Shown: positions 36,201 to 49,930, counted from the first letter of the stretch. The stretch is 64,000 nucleotides of DNA from Callaeas wilsoni (GCA_013398955.1 VWPU01013471.1:124001-188000); one strand, 5' to 3'. The notes: generated by a model not told the origin, from the letters alone. Numbers and translations: made by a program.

Positions 36201-39200
36201 TCCTCCAGACTGGCCCCAAATAGAGTGCATAAGTTTGAATAAATAAATCCTGTTCCCTGAGGAAATGCTCAAGTCTTTGTGTGAAGCTTTGTGACAGCAG
36301 AGAAAGCTATTGGAAGAAAAAGTAATGCTGCATAATTTGCTTGTTCATCCAAGTTCAATAAACTCCTTTGTGTACAGTTATTGCCTTTATGCAAAATAAA
36401 CATCTCTGACAATGAAACAGGTTACTGGAGACTAATCTACTTTCTTCGGTGGTTCCTTAGCAACCACAGTTGTGAATTAGTTGCCAAGCAGCCTGGTTCA
36501 ATGCTTTGCAATGAAGCAAGCAGAGAAAAAAACAAAAAAGGTGCAAGACTGAATTCTGAAGTTAAGTGAAGACCAATAAGCAAATATTTTTGCCTTGTTT
36601 TTAAGGTTATCAGCCATTAGTTTTCCTCTGCTTTTCTGAAAAATACACATATTTGTGATTGAAATCTTCACTGTGGTCTCCTGGCAGTGAGGTGCAGGGT
36701 TATACTGGCTAGCATGGTGGTGCCATTGGGCTTTGACCTTCCTCTGTACGGGCAGAGTTGGCAACCTGCGTGGAGAGCTGGGACACAGAGCACCCTCTGA
36801 GATGTTCAACCCCGCAGCACATGCTGGAGGCGGTTTCTCTGCACTGGAAAAGGGCAGCATCTGTATGATGGTCAATGACAAATAAGGTTGGAAACAAAAG
36901 TCTTACCTTTATCTACGGTGAAAAGATTTCTTCTACATCCACACTCTCCTTCTGACTGGAACAGAGGTTGTTTTTCAGGCAGGTAAAAGAAAGAGGTCCC
37001 TGGAGGCAGATGGGGTCAAAATCCAGGGAGGAGTAGGCAGGAGAACAACCAGAGCTGAGAAAATATGGTGTTAAACTGGGAGAGTTCACAAAAAGAAAGA
37101 AGGTGTAAAAGAGTTGCTGGTCACGGATCTGAATCTGATACCTCTGCTGAGACCACTTGCTGAGCAGAGGCAGTGCCATCAGAAAACACTGTGTGACTTC
37201 AGGATGGGCAGTCAGGGCTTTTCCTGCTGGTGAGGGGCTTTGGCAGGAGCCTGGTGGCAGAGTGGGCAGTATCTCTAACCACACTGGGTCCCAGGGGATC
37301 ACACCAGCATGCCTGGCACACTCAAGAATCAGGACCACCAAAGAAGGGAGAACTGGGAAAGCTATTGGGGAGCTGACAATCCATCCTCATCTGTGGGGGC
37401 CAGCCGTATGGCACACTAATATCGTATGTCTGAGGTCTGGGTCTTAACATAAATTGGTTTACGACAATGTCTTCCTCAGGGCATTAGGCTCCACAGTCCA
37501 GATGGCAGAGTGCCCTTGGTACAGAAACCATATGGTAGAATATAACAGAGGTTCAGGAGGAGAGAAGAAATACATTGTGCTGTACATTTCTCATAACAAT
37601 AGAGTCAGTGACATTTATGTCATCATTAGTTGATGGCACAAGTGACACTAAAGTCATGTGTGGGCATAATTAATGATGACAAAACATAGGTACAGCACAC
37701 ATAAACTGCAAAATTAGGCTGCATCACAAGATTTAAGTTGTATATGAATTTTAATCATTTAAAATCCAAAGGCTTTAACAAGTCAAAGATTTTTAAAGTT
37801 TTTGTGGCAGAGCACAGTACCCAGAAACTGTGGAGTGAGCAGTATTATCGCAATGCGCAGCACTTTGAGAATTGTCAAGTCTTGGAGACCTGAAGTATTA
37901 GACCCGAGCAGCATTGAGAACAGCAAAGTCTCTGTGGTTGCACAGAGACAGAGGGAGCGTGGGTCTGTCTGCTGGGAATGAGGGGCCACAGGAAGCAGGG
38001 TAGGAATGGCCTCGGAAACTGTCAGATCAGTACTGTATTTTTCTTTTCCTGTCCTAAACTCACAGACATTGAATACAGTGTTTAAAACTCAGTCTGCAAA
38101 ATGTGTTTTTATTTTACACTGCTCCCCCCATCCCCCAGCCCCCCCAAAAAAGAGGCATTTTTGTTATCTGACCTCACCAGAGCTGCATCCTTTCACTGCT
38201 GCTGCTTTTTAATGATCATTTAAAAATGATTAACAGTGCCTGGAGCCATGACAGCCTGACTTCCTGTGCTGAACTGCGTGTCTGGATTTGCAGGAGGGAG
38301 TTCCTGACAAGAGTTTCCTATAAAACAAGGACACTTCAGTCATTGTTGAGGAAAAATGACTGCATGCAAGAGGTATAAGTCACAGGCTAGTACAGATGCT
38401 CTGGCAGAGATTTTTTTTTTGCTTGTTTAGGGTTTCTCTCTTTTAGCACCGGAAACACATTTGTTTGCAATTCCTAAAGGCATTGGAGCAACAGAATGAC
38501 TAGCTGTTACTGGCTGCATGAATCTAATCTTCAGTTCTATCTTCTTTTTTATAAAAGCAAAGTGATGGGAAAGTCTTGTTTAGAATCAGGTGGGATTACT
38601 GAAAAATTTCATGCAAGGAGAAGCATTGCAGAAGTTCTCTTACATCATGGGGAAGTGGAGACTTTGTACGGTTTAGTTTCAGAAATAGTGTCCTCAGTAT
38701 GTGATTATCTACTGTCTCAGAAACAAAAACACCAGTGTTTGCTCTCTGGTCCTACAAGTAGAGATCCCATTTCGCCTGACTGCAGCTTTCCTGTACTGTC
38801 TGAATCCCTCATGGTCCCTGGTTATATCAGGGTTCCTTAAAGCTTATTTCAAGGACTGTGTTAAGGTTTGGTCATATAGGCTTGTTTCTAAATGAATTTG
38901 CTCATCCTGAAAAGGAATTTTATTTTGTATGAAAAAAATATTCATGTGTATAGATGGGAAAGAGAAGGAACTGCAGTTGTTGCACATTTTTGGACACTTT
39001 TAACTCTACTCTCTAGCTGATATTTTCTTTACTCTGCTGGGGTACTAGATAACGGAGAACTTAATACTCACCTGCCTGTAGGAGCACATGCTCAGTTGTA
39101 TCAGGCACTGTCCATTTGGTGTACCAGGATGATACAGGAAGATATAAAATCCTATTTTTTTTTCTGGATGGCAGAGCAGATGGAAGGAGGAAGACCTCTC

Positions 39201-39385
39201 TTCTTGGTTTCAAGGAAACAAGCTCATGAAAACAGCTCATATCCAACAACAGAAGTGGTACTGCCACGCTGGGGTTCAGTCACCCACATGTTATGAGGCT
39301 GGAGCCTCTGGAGGCATCTGGCTAGCTTGTTCCACTCAATAAGTCCATGGGACCCCTTTAAGCTTCTTGTTCATCTCCACCAAGA
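33265..39385. other. Unique sequence with some GC-rich patches
   Basis: GC-richer patches occur at about 35390-35530, 35830-36200, 36690-36860 and 37150-37420, without CpG-island character. A C-rich run lies at 38124-38150. Minus-strand frames of 142 codons (36913-37341) and 127 codons (36498-36881) show no recognised domain and are not called. Confidence 0.5.
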
Positions 39386-39510
39386 TTATAGAATCAGAGT
39401 AATTTAGAAAAGACCCACTGAGTCCAACCATGAATCTAACAGTGCCAAGTTTACCGCTAAATCATGTATTATGTGCCATGTCTACAGATCTTTTAAATTC
39501 CTTCAGGTAT
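39386..39510 (-). mobile_element. CR1 LINE fragment, antisense (outer copy)
   Basis: It starts with 'attatagaatcagagtaatt' (inverted CR1 3' end) and continues through 'gagtccaaccatgaatctaac' region to 'tctttt...ccttcaggta'. It is cut at about 39510 by the 3' end of a second CR1. It is a different subfamily from the following copy. Confidence 0.82.
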
Positions 39511-40105
39511 TTAATCACAGATTCACAGACCCTTAGCATGGTTAAGGTTGGAAGGGATCACTGCATGTCTGTCTCATCACTGGAGGTGATCTAGTCCAAC
39601 CTCCCTGTTCAAGCAGGATACCCTGGTACTCAGGATTGTGTCCAAATGTATGGTTCTTGAGTATCTTGAGGGAAGGAGACTCCACACCCTCTCTGGGCAA
39701 TCTGTTCCAGTGCTTGGTGACCCACACAGTAAAATTCTTCCTCATATTCAGGAGGAACTTATTGTGCCTCTATTTCTGCAGGCTGCGTCTTGTCCTATTC
39801 CTTGGCACCACTGAGAAGGCCCTGGATGCGTCCTCTAGATACCCTCCCTTGGCGTACTTACATAGATTGATACAATCCCCTCTCAGTCATCTCTTCTCGA
39901 GGCTAAACAGGTCCTGCTCTCTCAGCTTTTGTGAATAAGAGTGACATTCCCGTTCCTTAATCCTTTTGCTTGCCCTCTGCTGAACTCCCTCCAGGAGCTC
40001 CATACCTCTCTTGTCCTGAGGAGCCCAGAACTGTACACAGCACTCCAGGTCAGGCCTCACCAGGGCTAAGCAAAGGGGCAGGATCACCTTTCTCAAACCA
40101 TTTCC
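39511..40105 (-). mobile_element. CR1 LINE fragment, antisense, with ORF2 C-terminal remnant
   Basis: About 595 bp of CR1 3' region lies in inverted orientation, starting 'tcacagattcacagac' (39514). On the minus strand the frame at 40096-39887 still encodes the end of ORF2, recognisable by [17 protein letters not shown] and LFSLEKR. The rest is interrupted by stops and frameshifts. The same domain end is seen in sense orientation at 50477-51010, which confirms the identity. It is cut off on the far side by an LTR, and no CR1 continuation was found beyond 40999. Confidence 0.95.
39887..40096 (-). pseudogene. CR1 ORF2 (reverse transcriptase polyprotein) C-terminal fragment
   Basis: This 69-codon open stretch encodes the region just after the reverse transcriptase domain of CR1 ORF2. 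Visible landmarks are [16 protein letters not shown] near residue 12 and LREQDLFSLEKR at the end. ORF2 of an intact CR1 is many hundreds of residues long, so this is a dead fragment. Confidence 0.85.
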
Positions 40106-40999
40106 TGGGGTTTGACCCTGGCTGGATGCCAGGTGCCCACAAAAACCACTCTGTCACTCTCCTCCTCAGCTGGACTGGGGAGAGAGGCTATAGTGAAAGA
40201 CTCATGAATTGAGATAAGGACAGGTAGAGGTGACTCATTGATTACCATAACGGGCAAAACTTGGGAAAGTTAATAGAATTTATTACCAGTCAAAATCAGA
40301 GTAGGATAATGAGAAATAAAACAAATCTGAAAAACAACTTCTGCCCACCTCTCCCTCCTTTCTAGGCGTACCTTTATTCACTATTCTCTACCTCCTCCCA
40401 CAAAGTGGTGCAGAGAGATGATACCCTGTTTTTCCATGGCTTGCTATCCTTCAGGAACAAGCGACTTCAGCTTGGGTCACCCATAGAGGCACAGGTCCTG
40501 TCAGGACTCTGCTCTGGTGTGGGCTTCCCACAAGGTCACAGCCCCCTTTGAGCATCCACTGCTCTGGTGTGGGGTTCTGCAGGGGCTGCAGGTGGATCTC
40601 TGCATCCCCATGGATCTCCATGGGCTGCAGGGGTACAGCTGCTTCACCATGGTCTGCACCACGGGCTGCAGGGGAATCTCTGCTCTGGTACCTCCTGTCC
40701 CTTCTTCTCCACTGACTTCAGTGTCTGCAGAACTGCTTCACTCACGTGTTCTCACTCCTTTCTTCTCTGACTGCAATTGCTTCTGCCCAATAATTTTTTC
40801 CTACCTTCTTAAACGTGTTGTCATAGAGGTGTTACTGCCATCACTGATGGGCTCAACCCTGGCCAGTGGCATGTCCATCCTGGAGCTGGCTGGGATTGGC
40901 TTTGTCAGACATGGGAGAAACTTCTGTCAGCTTCTCACAGAAACCACCCCTGCCGCCATCGGTGCCTCTACGCAAGCCTTGTAACACAAACTCAGTACA
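40106..40999 (-). mobile_element. Solo LTR, avian class II-like ERV, 894 bp
   Basis: Read on the minus strand it begins TGTACTGAGTTTGTGTTACA (40999 downward) and ends '...ccagccagggtcaaacccca' near 40106, giving TG...CA ends. Its 3' third matches the LTR at 13196-13496, where the following primer binding site suggests class II. A poly(A) signal AATAAA reads on the minus strand at 40284-40279. Near the middle (40500-40690) are short imperfect repeats around 'gctctggtgtggg' and 'ctgcagggg', as is common in U3. No internal viral region flanks it. Clear target duplications were not found (flanks 'catttcc' and 'tcccagt'). Confidence 0.88.
40279..40284 (-). terminator. AATAAA poly(A) signal of the 894-bp LTR
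   Basis: The minus-strand AATAAA lies about 180 bp before the LTR 3' end, within the block conserved with the copy at 13060. Activity today is unknown. Confidence 0.5.
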
Positions 41000-43900
41000 T
41001 CCCAGTCCTCACCTCTGTAAATTACATGTTTAAGAAATATCATTAAAATCCACATACATCACATAAACTTTGATCACATCAACAAAGAAAATTTTTGCAC
41101 ACATGAAAATCAAAATAACGTCATCACTGCACCATAGAGGATGTCTTCAATCTGAATAAAAACAGAAGAGAAATGGTGTGGAGGGCTTGTTGGGGCAACG
41201 TGCTATGTGCAGAAAAAAAAGTGTGAAATGCTTCAGTAAGACAGCACAGACATCAGGCTTGCCAAAGCTCTTATTGACTGAAATTCGTATTGAATTCGCC
41301 TAAATCCAAAGCAACAAAGCAGGCAAAAAGACTATGGAATGGATGATCCAGAATTTAAACATGCTGCGTAATGTATGTTTGCCAAGAACTGTTTGTATTT
41401 GTTTCATTTAGTATCTTTTTTAGTCTGGAGTTGATGAAAATTACTGGGTTTAAAACAAAACTGGTAGCATCTGTGAAAATGCACAATGGTCACCAATATA
41501 TTCTGAGCAATGAATATCTGCAGTAAACCAGGAATTGAATTTTGGAAACCATTACATGTCATTTATGATGACAAAGGCAAGTTTCTCATGTGAAATCAAT
41601 TTGTTGATTAGAAAAATTTAAAAATCTACTACAACTAAAGCTGGAATAGAAAGCAGCCAGTTTGGCAAAAACAGATCTCTCAACAGGTTTCAGTAGAATA
41701 TTTTTACAGTTTAGACAGAGCATACCAGTAAAAACTATGAATCAGCCACAACTTCCCTAACCTTCAATGTTGAACTCAAGCTCCCTCACAAACATCTTTC
41801 AACTGCATATTTCATTTGCTACTGAGCTTAAGCTCCCCTAGAAGAGTAGAAAAGCCAACAATCTTCTTCATTCCTTATTTGCATTAAGCATCTCCTTTTT
41901 TATCAATAAATAGACAAAATATATGCATTATCATACAAAAAATAGTTTTTCTCACCAAAGAAGGAAGTGTCATCATGATAAATATAATAGCTACTGCAAA
42001 ACTACCCTTCCACACAGATTATTGTAGATAAATAAAATTTATGAATATGAAAGTCTTGAAAACATCATTATGTTTTCCCTGCTGATACCAACAGCTGAAA
42101 CTTCTGACTTTGGCTCATTGATGATACAGATACCATTCTATATCTTTCTCTCTTTTTCTGAAGTATTTCATAGCTTAGATAACAGCAGCTGAGGCTCACC
42201 TGTGTGGCTTGCAGCCAGCACAAGTAAGAGGAGCTGGCCAAAAAGGAAATGTTCCCAGTTCTTGTATGCACCTGGTAAATGAATTCCCAGGAGATAAATA
42301 TTAGAAATTGAGCTGTTTTGGAAATTACCCCATAAAAGTTTTCATTTTTTAAATCAAACAACCTTTTTTTGAGACCAGAACTTTGTGTGAAGTTACATCC
42401 CTCTGATGACAGGCGAATTATCTGTAAGAGAAAGGTGTTTTTCTCACATCCATGTGGCACATGAACCTTCTTCTGCCACAGCCTATTTGTGGCTTGATTA
42501 CGAGGCTATAAGATATTTGGTACTGGCATTCTTGCTGTAGTGCCTGCTAGAGGTGTTCCATTTTATAAAAATACAATTCTTCTGGATGAAGGACTTGATC
42601 TTTCTCAATCCGTATGACTGCTGTTGAATAATTTTCCCCATTCCAGTGAACACCATGTCTTTTTTTTTTTTTCTAAATTTAAGTCACAACCTGTTTCCAA
42701 TGGTCTTGGCTTCTTTCCAAAAGCAGCAGAAAAATTGGACTTGCTCACAGGGTTCATTCACTGACTTTCAGCCACAGGACATGGGAACCATTTCACAAGC
42801 ATTCAAAATTCAACTCCAGAGCATATTAAGCTGATGGCTGAGATATCCTGATGACAATGCCTTTCAGCAGTTCGTAGCAGGAACCCACAGCATGCATGTA
42901 GGGTTTCTCTGAAAAGCTAATGAGATACTGTCTATCCTTTCTTTTAAGAGTCACCTGTGCCCTCTTTGTGGTGTGTTTTATCCTACAAGCTAGACAGAGT
43001 AAGTGCTAGACCATATGGTAAGCACAAAGAGACACAAAGTTAGTCCTGATGAGATACAAAGGCTGTCTGAGTTCAGGGAGCAAGATCCAAGGAGAAGAGG
43101 ACTAGAATGAAGGCCCATTACTTCCAGGCAGATGGTCTGGGACTACCACTCCCCAGGAGATGGTGGGGGGTGGGAGGAGAAAGTGTACAGCAGGGAGCGG
43201 GTCACAGATTTTGTGTGGAACTGATCCTCACCTGCCTTCAAGAGGAATTCCATTCCTGTTGCAAAAGTACCATACTCCAGTGGGCACTGGTAATCCTTTG
43301 GTCCCGCAGCCAGGACACTGACTTACAAACTTGGCTACCTGCATCCTGTTCTGGGTCATTTTTGTTCTGAATGCATGTCTGAGAACAACAAATCATACCT
43401 CATTTTTTCTGTGAATTTTGCCTGAGCAGATTTTTCTCGGATTTTTTCAACATTTCTCTGATTGATCCGTATTGGAGATGTTTCTTCTGACAGAATCAGA
43501 AAATGCAGAAAGATGTGAAATATGAAGAGTTAGCAGAAAATACCAAACCCTTTCCACTATGAAGACTGACAATTTCTGTAGATTTCTATTGTATATTAAC
43601 ATTTGTTTTTAATGTTTTACCAAAGTCAGTTAAGACAGGAAATCAATAATGCTTTTGATATAAAATGTCGTTTTGCTTCTGGGCAGAACAGCTGTCACAC
43701 ATGCTTTCAGAGCAGGGCAAATGGATTACATTTATAGGAGGATATGTGTGCAGTATAGCATATTGTCCTTATTCAACAAATGAAGGTTTTCCCATGAGGT
43801 ATGTAACTGATTCTCAGTGACACCATCACTTCTGCTTACACATCTGTTCTGCTTTTAACTGCAGTATAACTCAATCATTCTGGACAGATCCTCCTTTCAG

Positions 43901-46900
43901 ATATATATTTTCTCTAAACCTATCAAGTCACAGGCATGACAACATCTGAACCTGTGCCAAGGCCTATAATTAATTAGAGACCCACCTCCTCCCTCACTAA
44001 ACAGAGCCTTGGCCACTGAAGGTCTGTCACCATCTTCCCATGGCAGGGCTGAGCTTCACTGGCTGCTCCACCCTGCTGTCACTGGCAGCAACCTGTCAGA
44101 CAGGGAAGGGCTTTCTTTGTTCTGCCCTCTTTATCAGGGATTTTCAGGAGAGGTCTTCAGACTTGCACCAGACAGGCCACTGTTTTCAAATCTGATTTTT
44201 AAAGAACACCTAAACCTTATGCTTGTTCAGTTTAGCATTCAGGTGGCAGTGCTCTGGAAAGACGTGCACTGCAAAAGGATGATCTCCCCAATTGTTCATT
44301 GTGAAATTTTCTTAAGTACAAAACTCATACCTGTCAACTAAAATGAATCTTAGTTTTCCCACTTTTAGATGGCTACAGCATAGATGTCTTCATCTCAGTC
44401 AGCTACCATGGGTACCCTTTAGAGTCAGCGGAATGCAATGAATGTCTGTCTTAGGATAGCAAAAAGCCTTCTTTCCTCTCACCATGAAAGGGTGTCTCAC
44501 CAAAACCTGAACTGTCTGAGAACTGGCATGATCCTCCAAGTGTTGGCTGTATCACGACAAGATAAAAGGCATGTCTGCATGCATGCAGGCAGGCAAACAC
44601 ATGTTCTCATTCCAGTTACAGGCAGGGTTGGATGGACTTCAGCCTCTCCGATGTGGGTGGCAGAGAGCACTCACACAGCTGCTTGCCTGACTGCAGACAT
44701 AGCCCACGGTCTGGCTCAGTAAGGGCAGTTGCCTCAGCACTTGGTGCACAGTGTTGCCCCTGTGACTGTGAAACAGTACAGGTATGGCTCCAAGTAGGGG
44801 ACATCAGATGTCAGGGGTGTTTTCAGACATATAAAAGGTACAGATTTGTTTAAAATTATTAAAGTTGCAGTATTATAAATACCATCAGAAATCTAGGTAG
44901 TTCTGTTCAGAGAAACAATCTCCCTTCACCTTGTGTGATAAACAAGCAATTTCAAGGTAAAGAGTACTCCATAGAAGGGATGTGGAGAAACCTGATCCCT
45001 AAGATGAGGCAATGAACTACCAAATTCTCTGAAACAAATGCATATCATTCTTGTATAACAATTAAAAATTGCAAGAAAGAATAATTAATTCTCCATTTAT
45101 AATTAATCTTTAGAATACTGCCCTAACATACTTTTTATTTAGAACTCTCTTTTATAATGGGCAGTGATAAACATTTTAGAAAGCAACAGTTATTTTACAT
45201 GCTGACAATGTACATAATGTTTTTAAAAGTGAAGGATTTGGAGTAATGAATAATAACCCTTCCCAGCATGAATGAGCAATAAATCTCAGCAATTGACGTA
45301 CAGCTCGACATATACTCACTGATATAAATTCTACTAACCTTTCTATAATGTACTTTGCATGCAGTATTGCACAGTCTTATTTCAAATATTTCTTTCTGGC
45401 TTAATATTTTGGCAAATTAATATTTGTATACTGCAAGTTTGAAGGAGCAATATTGTGACTTACTAAGGTCTGTGGTAATTTTGTCATTAGTTTCTGTGGA
45501 TGCAGAATTTGATGTTAGCAGAAGTCTTATTGTCCTGGTTTAATGGGCTTAGGCTAGAAGTTAAGAGGGTTTTACCTAGCAAAAATGTGACAGTCTTTAA
45601 TAGCATTTCAAGTGACCTGTCAAAGGTTTAAAAAGAACCTCAGATATTTTTAATGTGGAAATTAAGTTTAAAAATAGGATTTGAAATGGTTTTGTATGTT
45701 CCCAATTCCAAGCCTAAACAATTGGTCTGAGCCCTCAGTACCATTAGGAACAGCAAGCTGAGAGAAAGTCAAGGAAAACCAATAAGTATTTGAAATATCT
45801 GTGATTTGTATTATAGGAGCAGCTGCTGAGACAGTCTCCTTGGTGAAGTGAAATTTCCACTTTCAGTCAGCTCATCCTTTTGAAAGGCACTATTCTTTCT
45901 CTCACTTAGATTACCCAGACTGCTTATGCTCAGGGCTTATCTGTAATGAGCTAATACATTTTGTCAAAAACTGCTAAGAGACATGTTAACAAGATGTTGC
46001 CTTCAGCATGGACCAGAATGCTTTTACTTAAACATGTTATCTGGACAGCCTTGATCCCACAGTCCTTTGGAATTTTACATCTGTGATGTACTGATGGTTA
46101 TGTATGTCTTCAAGGAGAAAACGCTTTTAAGTGCACAGAGGAAAACCCGTTTATTAATAATAGACACATTCTGTGTTTACTGCTTTCTTTGCGTCTGCTT
46201 GATAGTCGGAGGCTGAAAATTGTAGATACCAGCGTACAAATGAGCTCCGTGTACCTCTTTCTTATCTTAGCATTCCTAAAGACACTTTTAATGGAAAGAA
46301 GCATTTATTCTGCCAGGTGTGCGAACATGGGAGTAGCATTGCCACATGCTGAGACAGCCTCCTGAGGGCTGTTAGAGGCTTAGTATGACACACTGGAATG
46401 TGTCTTTAAACTGAGCTACTGAGTTGATGCTTTTATGATTTTAGCTAGCTGAAACATGCAATTTTCAAAACTCAGGCCCTGCCGGGGAGTTGCTAGGAGT
46501 ATGTTGCTCAGACTCATTTCTTGAAGGTACTGAGTGCTAAGCTGAACCCCGCCTGCACTGCAGTAGTCTGAGGACACAGCCGTCAGTCTCAGGCCCTGAG
46601 ATTTCTGCATGCCATGTGCTGGCAAAGGGAGCACGTCCAAGAATGGCCCTAAGGTTTGCAGTTCCTACAGCATGGTTGTGGGGTGCTGAGATGCCAGCTG
46701 CAGGTAAAATGGTTTATTGAAAAGGTTTGTGGGTCTCCTTTGTCCTTACCTGCACACCTCAATGAGAGTACCCCAAGACTGGTAGGTCTGTGTGTGTGCA
46801 TGTGTCACAGAAACCTTCCTGTTTTGCAGCAGTCATGCAGAGCACAGCCTTAGGAGAGACTCAAACAGTATTGCCAGTAATGGTGCCTGCTTGTTGCATG

Positions 46901-49689
46901 GTGATGGATCCTCAGGGCCTGCAGTGGGTCACTCTGTACAGAGAATCCCTGCTGCTGGTAGCACACACTGCAAAACCCTTTCTGTATGAGGCAAATGAGA
47001 TGAGCAGGCAGTAAAGCTTATGAGTCTGATACTGCATGTCTGCTACGGAGCCACCGCTTTCTAGTGATGGTGATGCACCACCTACCAGGCCAGGTTTCTG
47101 TGGTTTTTGAGGCAGCTGAATAGTGCTGCAGACATGATCTGCAGTGATACAGCCCTTATAAAAGTGCAGGGTGAGCACATGCTGCACGAGCAGGTTCTCA
47201 AGGAATATTGGTGGAGTTGCTTTGAGTATCTAAGGGATGTAGGGGAGGTTAGGGGTAAGGGAGAAAAGTCTCTCTTTTATTAGACCAGGGTGTAGCTTGA
47301 AAAAAAAGGGACATGGTCTTAGCCCAATGATGGAGTCCTTAAAAACTTTCAGCCATCAGAGCAGTGGAAGGCGTATTTAATAAGACAAAAGAAAAAGTTA
47401 TATGCAGTGTTCTCTATTCCTTGCTTAGAAACTAATTTAATTAATAAAATCCAAAACTTTTAGTGTCCTAGTCTTCGTAGACAAGCGTTAATTGTTTACC
47501 AATTTATCCAACATCCAGCTCACAAGCTTCAAAGGGAACTCATTACCAGGATAAAAATTCTTCAAATTACTTTCCCATCCATCTGAATTATATTCATAAT
47601 CAGTTTGTAATGAAGTTCAAATCCCAACCTTTAGATCACTAGAGAAGCCTAAAGTGGAAGAGTTGCGATAAAATTATTCAAATCTGGCATGATTATCTTC
47701 TGATTATTCTTCCTCAGAACAGCTCACCCACTGAGTTAATGAGTTTTTGATTAAAAAAAACCCAATGAATGATAGAAATAATTAATTTGTCAATAAGGAC
47801 TAGCTTATCTGATATTCTAATTCACAGCTTAGTATTCTGTTAGCATTCTTCAAAGTGAACAAACCCTTCTGTTTTTATTGAACATCTATATGAATCAATA
47901 ATCAAACGTTCTGTTTTTTAAAACAGCATAACCTATGTAGTGGTTTGGTGCTGTCTGCAAAGCTGGAATGATTTAGTGAGAAACAAGTGTGCACTGTTTT
48001 GTTTTGGGGTTTTTGAGGTTTGGGTTTTTGTTTGACATCTTTGAAGATGCGAGACCTCCATTATTATGTTAGTGAGTTGGACTTCCTGTTTGGAAGTTGG
48101 ACTCCCATGCAGATTCTTTCTCGGTCAGTCTGGAAATCACTGATTCATGTGCAGGTCTATAGGATAAGTAATGGGAAATACATGATTGATTAACCATGAA
48201 CTTGGTAATTTTTTAAGATATGACACAAACTTATCTAGTATTTCTGTAACAGCAATACTGTACTTCCAGAAATCATTTCACCCTTCCTATTTTCATCCTC
48301 CTACAGAATTTAAGAGGTGAATTTAACACTGGGGCTCAGAACTTGAGACAAAAGGGATTCTGCTTCTACATCATCAGAACTGGCTAATCTTGCATTTGCT
48401 CCCAACGTGTGGTCTCAGGCAGAAATAAATTATTTTCGGGGATTGTTTCCATTAACTGGGGGAAGACAATCCCTGAGAAAGTTAGTGTAGCTCTATCTAA
48501 AGGCATGAATGAGTGCCAGAAGAAAACTAGAAATCTTTTCTTACTCCTGCTAGCTTGAATAATCAGAAAAGAGCTATCAGTTTTAATGGGAAATAAATTA
48601 ACTAATCACCTTGACCTCTAAGTAAAGAGATGGTAGTGAAAGAGGTAGTGGAGGTCAAAAATTCGCCTGAAATAACGTTTGCAAAATATGGTAATATAAA
48701 TTGTTTTGCCCTCTTTACAGTAACAAATTACGTATCAACAAGATGTACAAGTCTCACCAGAAATTACTGCTGTGAATTGTCCTATCTGTTAGGAATAAAA
48801 TGGTTTTGCTTCTTAAGTAAGAAATGCAGGTGGGGGAGAAACATGTCTCTCATCCCCACTCATTTCCTGTAAAATGCTAAGATAAAAGACAGTATCAACC
48901 AGAATAGACAAGCAACCTGTTTCAGAACAAAGAAATGTCTTATTGTAGACTACACATAAAATATTTCAGTTTGAGCTTGAAGTGAAAGACTTCCCAGTAA
49001 TTCCCAACAGCCCAACAGCATTCTAGATGTGGATGATTCTCAGTTGTGTTCTCCACGTAAGACACAAAATATTTAAAGATTTTAGGGGCACAAAGAATCA
49101 TCAAGTTCCCTATGCCCTTGAAAGTGAGAATTAAACACTGGCATTCCTACCTTTGAAATCTCCTGTTCATTACTTTGGACCTTAGAATGGATATTTTGAG
49201 TATAAAGAGTTGGCTTTGGTTTTGTTCTGAAGTAAGATAGTCATTAAAAAAATCTTTATAAAATTGTTGGAATAAATCACTTCAAAAGCTTTTATCCAGG
49301 AAAGATGCCCAAGGCTGTTGTTAGATAGGATTCCTTACCACTCTTTTGCAAGCAATATAAAAAGGGCATTTTCACACAACAAGCAAGTATTAGATGACGT
49401 GTTGCTGGGATTTTGTGTGCATGTAACAGTGGGCAGGGTGGCAACACAGGTCTGACTGAATCAGAGGCTCTTTAAGATGTGAGCCTAGGCCTATAAAAAG
49501 CATGGCTTGGTTTATAGGAATGTATTCTTCCTGCACTCAAATTTTATTGCTGAAGGGATTGGGTGCAGTGGGAGTCAGAGATTTCTGACTTTTTATTCTG
49601 GAAATCAAAACTGGATCAACACAATTCTGGAAACTCAAAATAAGTAAGCTCTTCCGAAACACAGAACTATATCTGAGTCATACAAATAG
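41000..49689. other. Unique non-coding sequence, candidate conserved elements
   Basis: No repeat family or exon recognised over nearly 9 kb. About 47390-47880 is AT-rich, repeat-free and dense in TAATTA-like cores, and could be regulatory. A G-rich patch lies at 43151-43175. The open frames (130 codons or fewer) have no known domains. Confidence 0.45.
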
Positions 49690-49930
49690 ACTCAGGCCTG
49701 GGCTCAAGCACAGAGCCCTTATATGACCTTGGCAAGTGACCTAATCACCGTGCTGTGGTGACTTAGTCTCAGTGTGTAGGTTCAGTGTTTGCAAAATGAG
49801 AATAACAGTACTGTCTTTGTCTTGCCTGTTCATATCAAAAATTCTTTGGTGCAGGAATCATCTCTGTGTGTTTAGTGAGGCTCTTGGCATTCAGCTCTAG
49901 GTGCTATTTTAATAACAGTACATAATTGCT
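49690..49930 (+). mobile_element. Ancient amniote SINE/LINE relic (MIR- or L3-like)
   Basis: The part at 49722-49800 contains 'tatgaccttggcaagtgacc' and 'ttgcaaaatgagaataacag', in the order of the conserved core of MIR-type SINEs. It is followed by 'attctttggtgcaggaatca' (49841) and 'ctaggtgctattttaataac' (49898). These match the L3/CR1-like 3' tail common in reptile SINEs. Divergence is high, as expected for an element predating birds. The family name needs a profile search. Confidence 0.65.

Noticed and set aside
36913..37341. 142-codon minus-strand frame
   Set aside because: No recognised family. It sits in a GC-richer patch with a competing plus-strand frame at 37157-37447.
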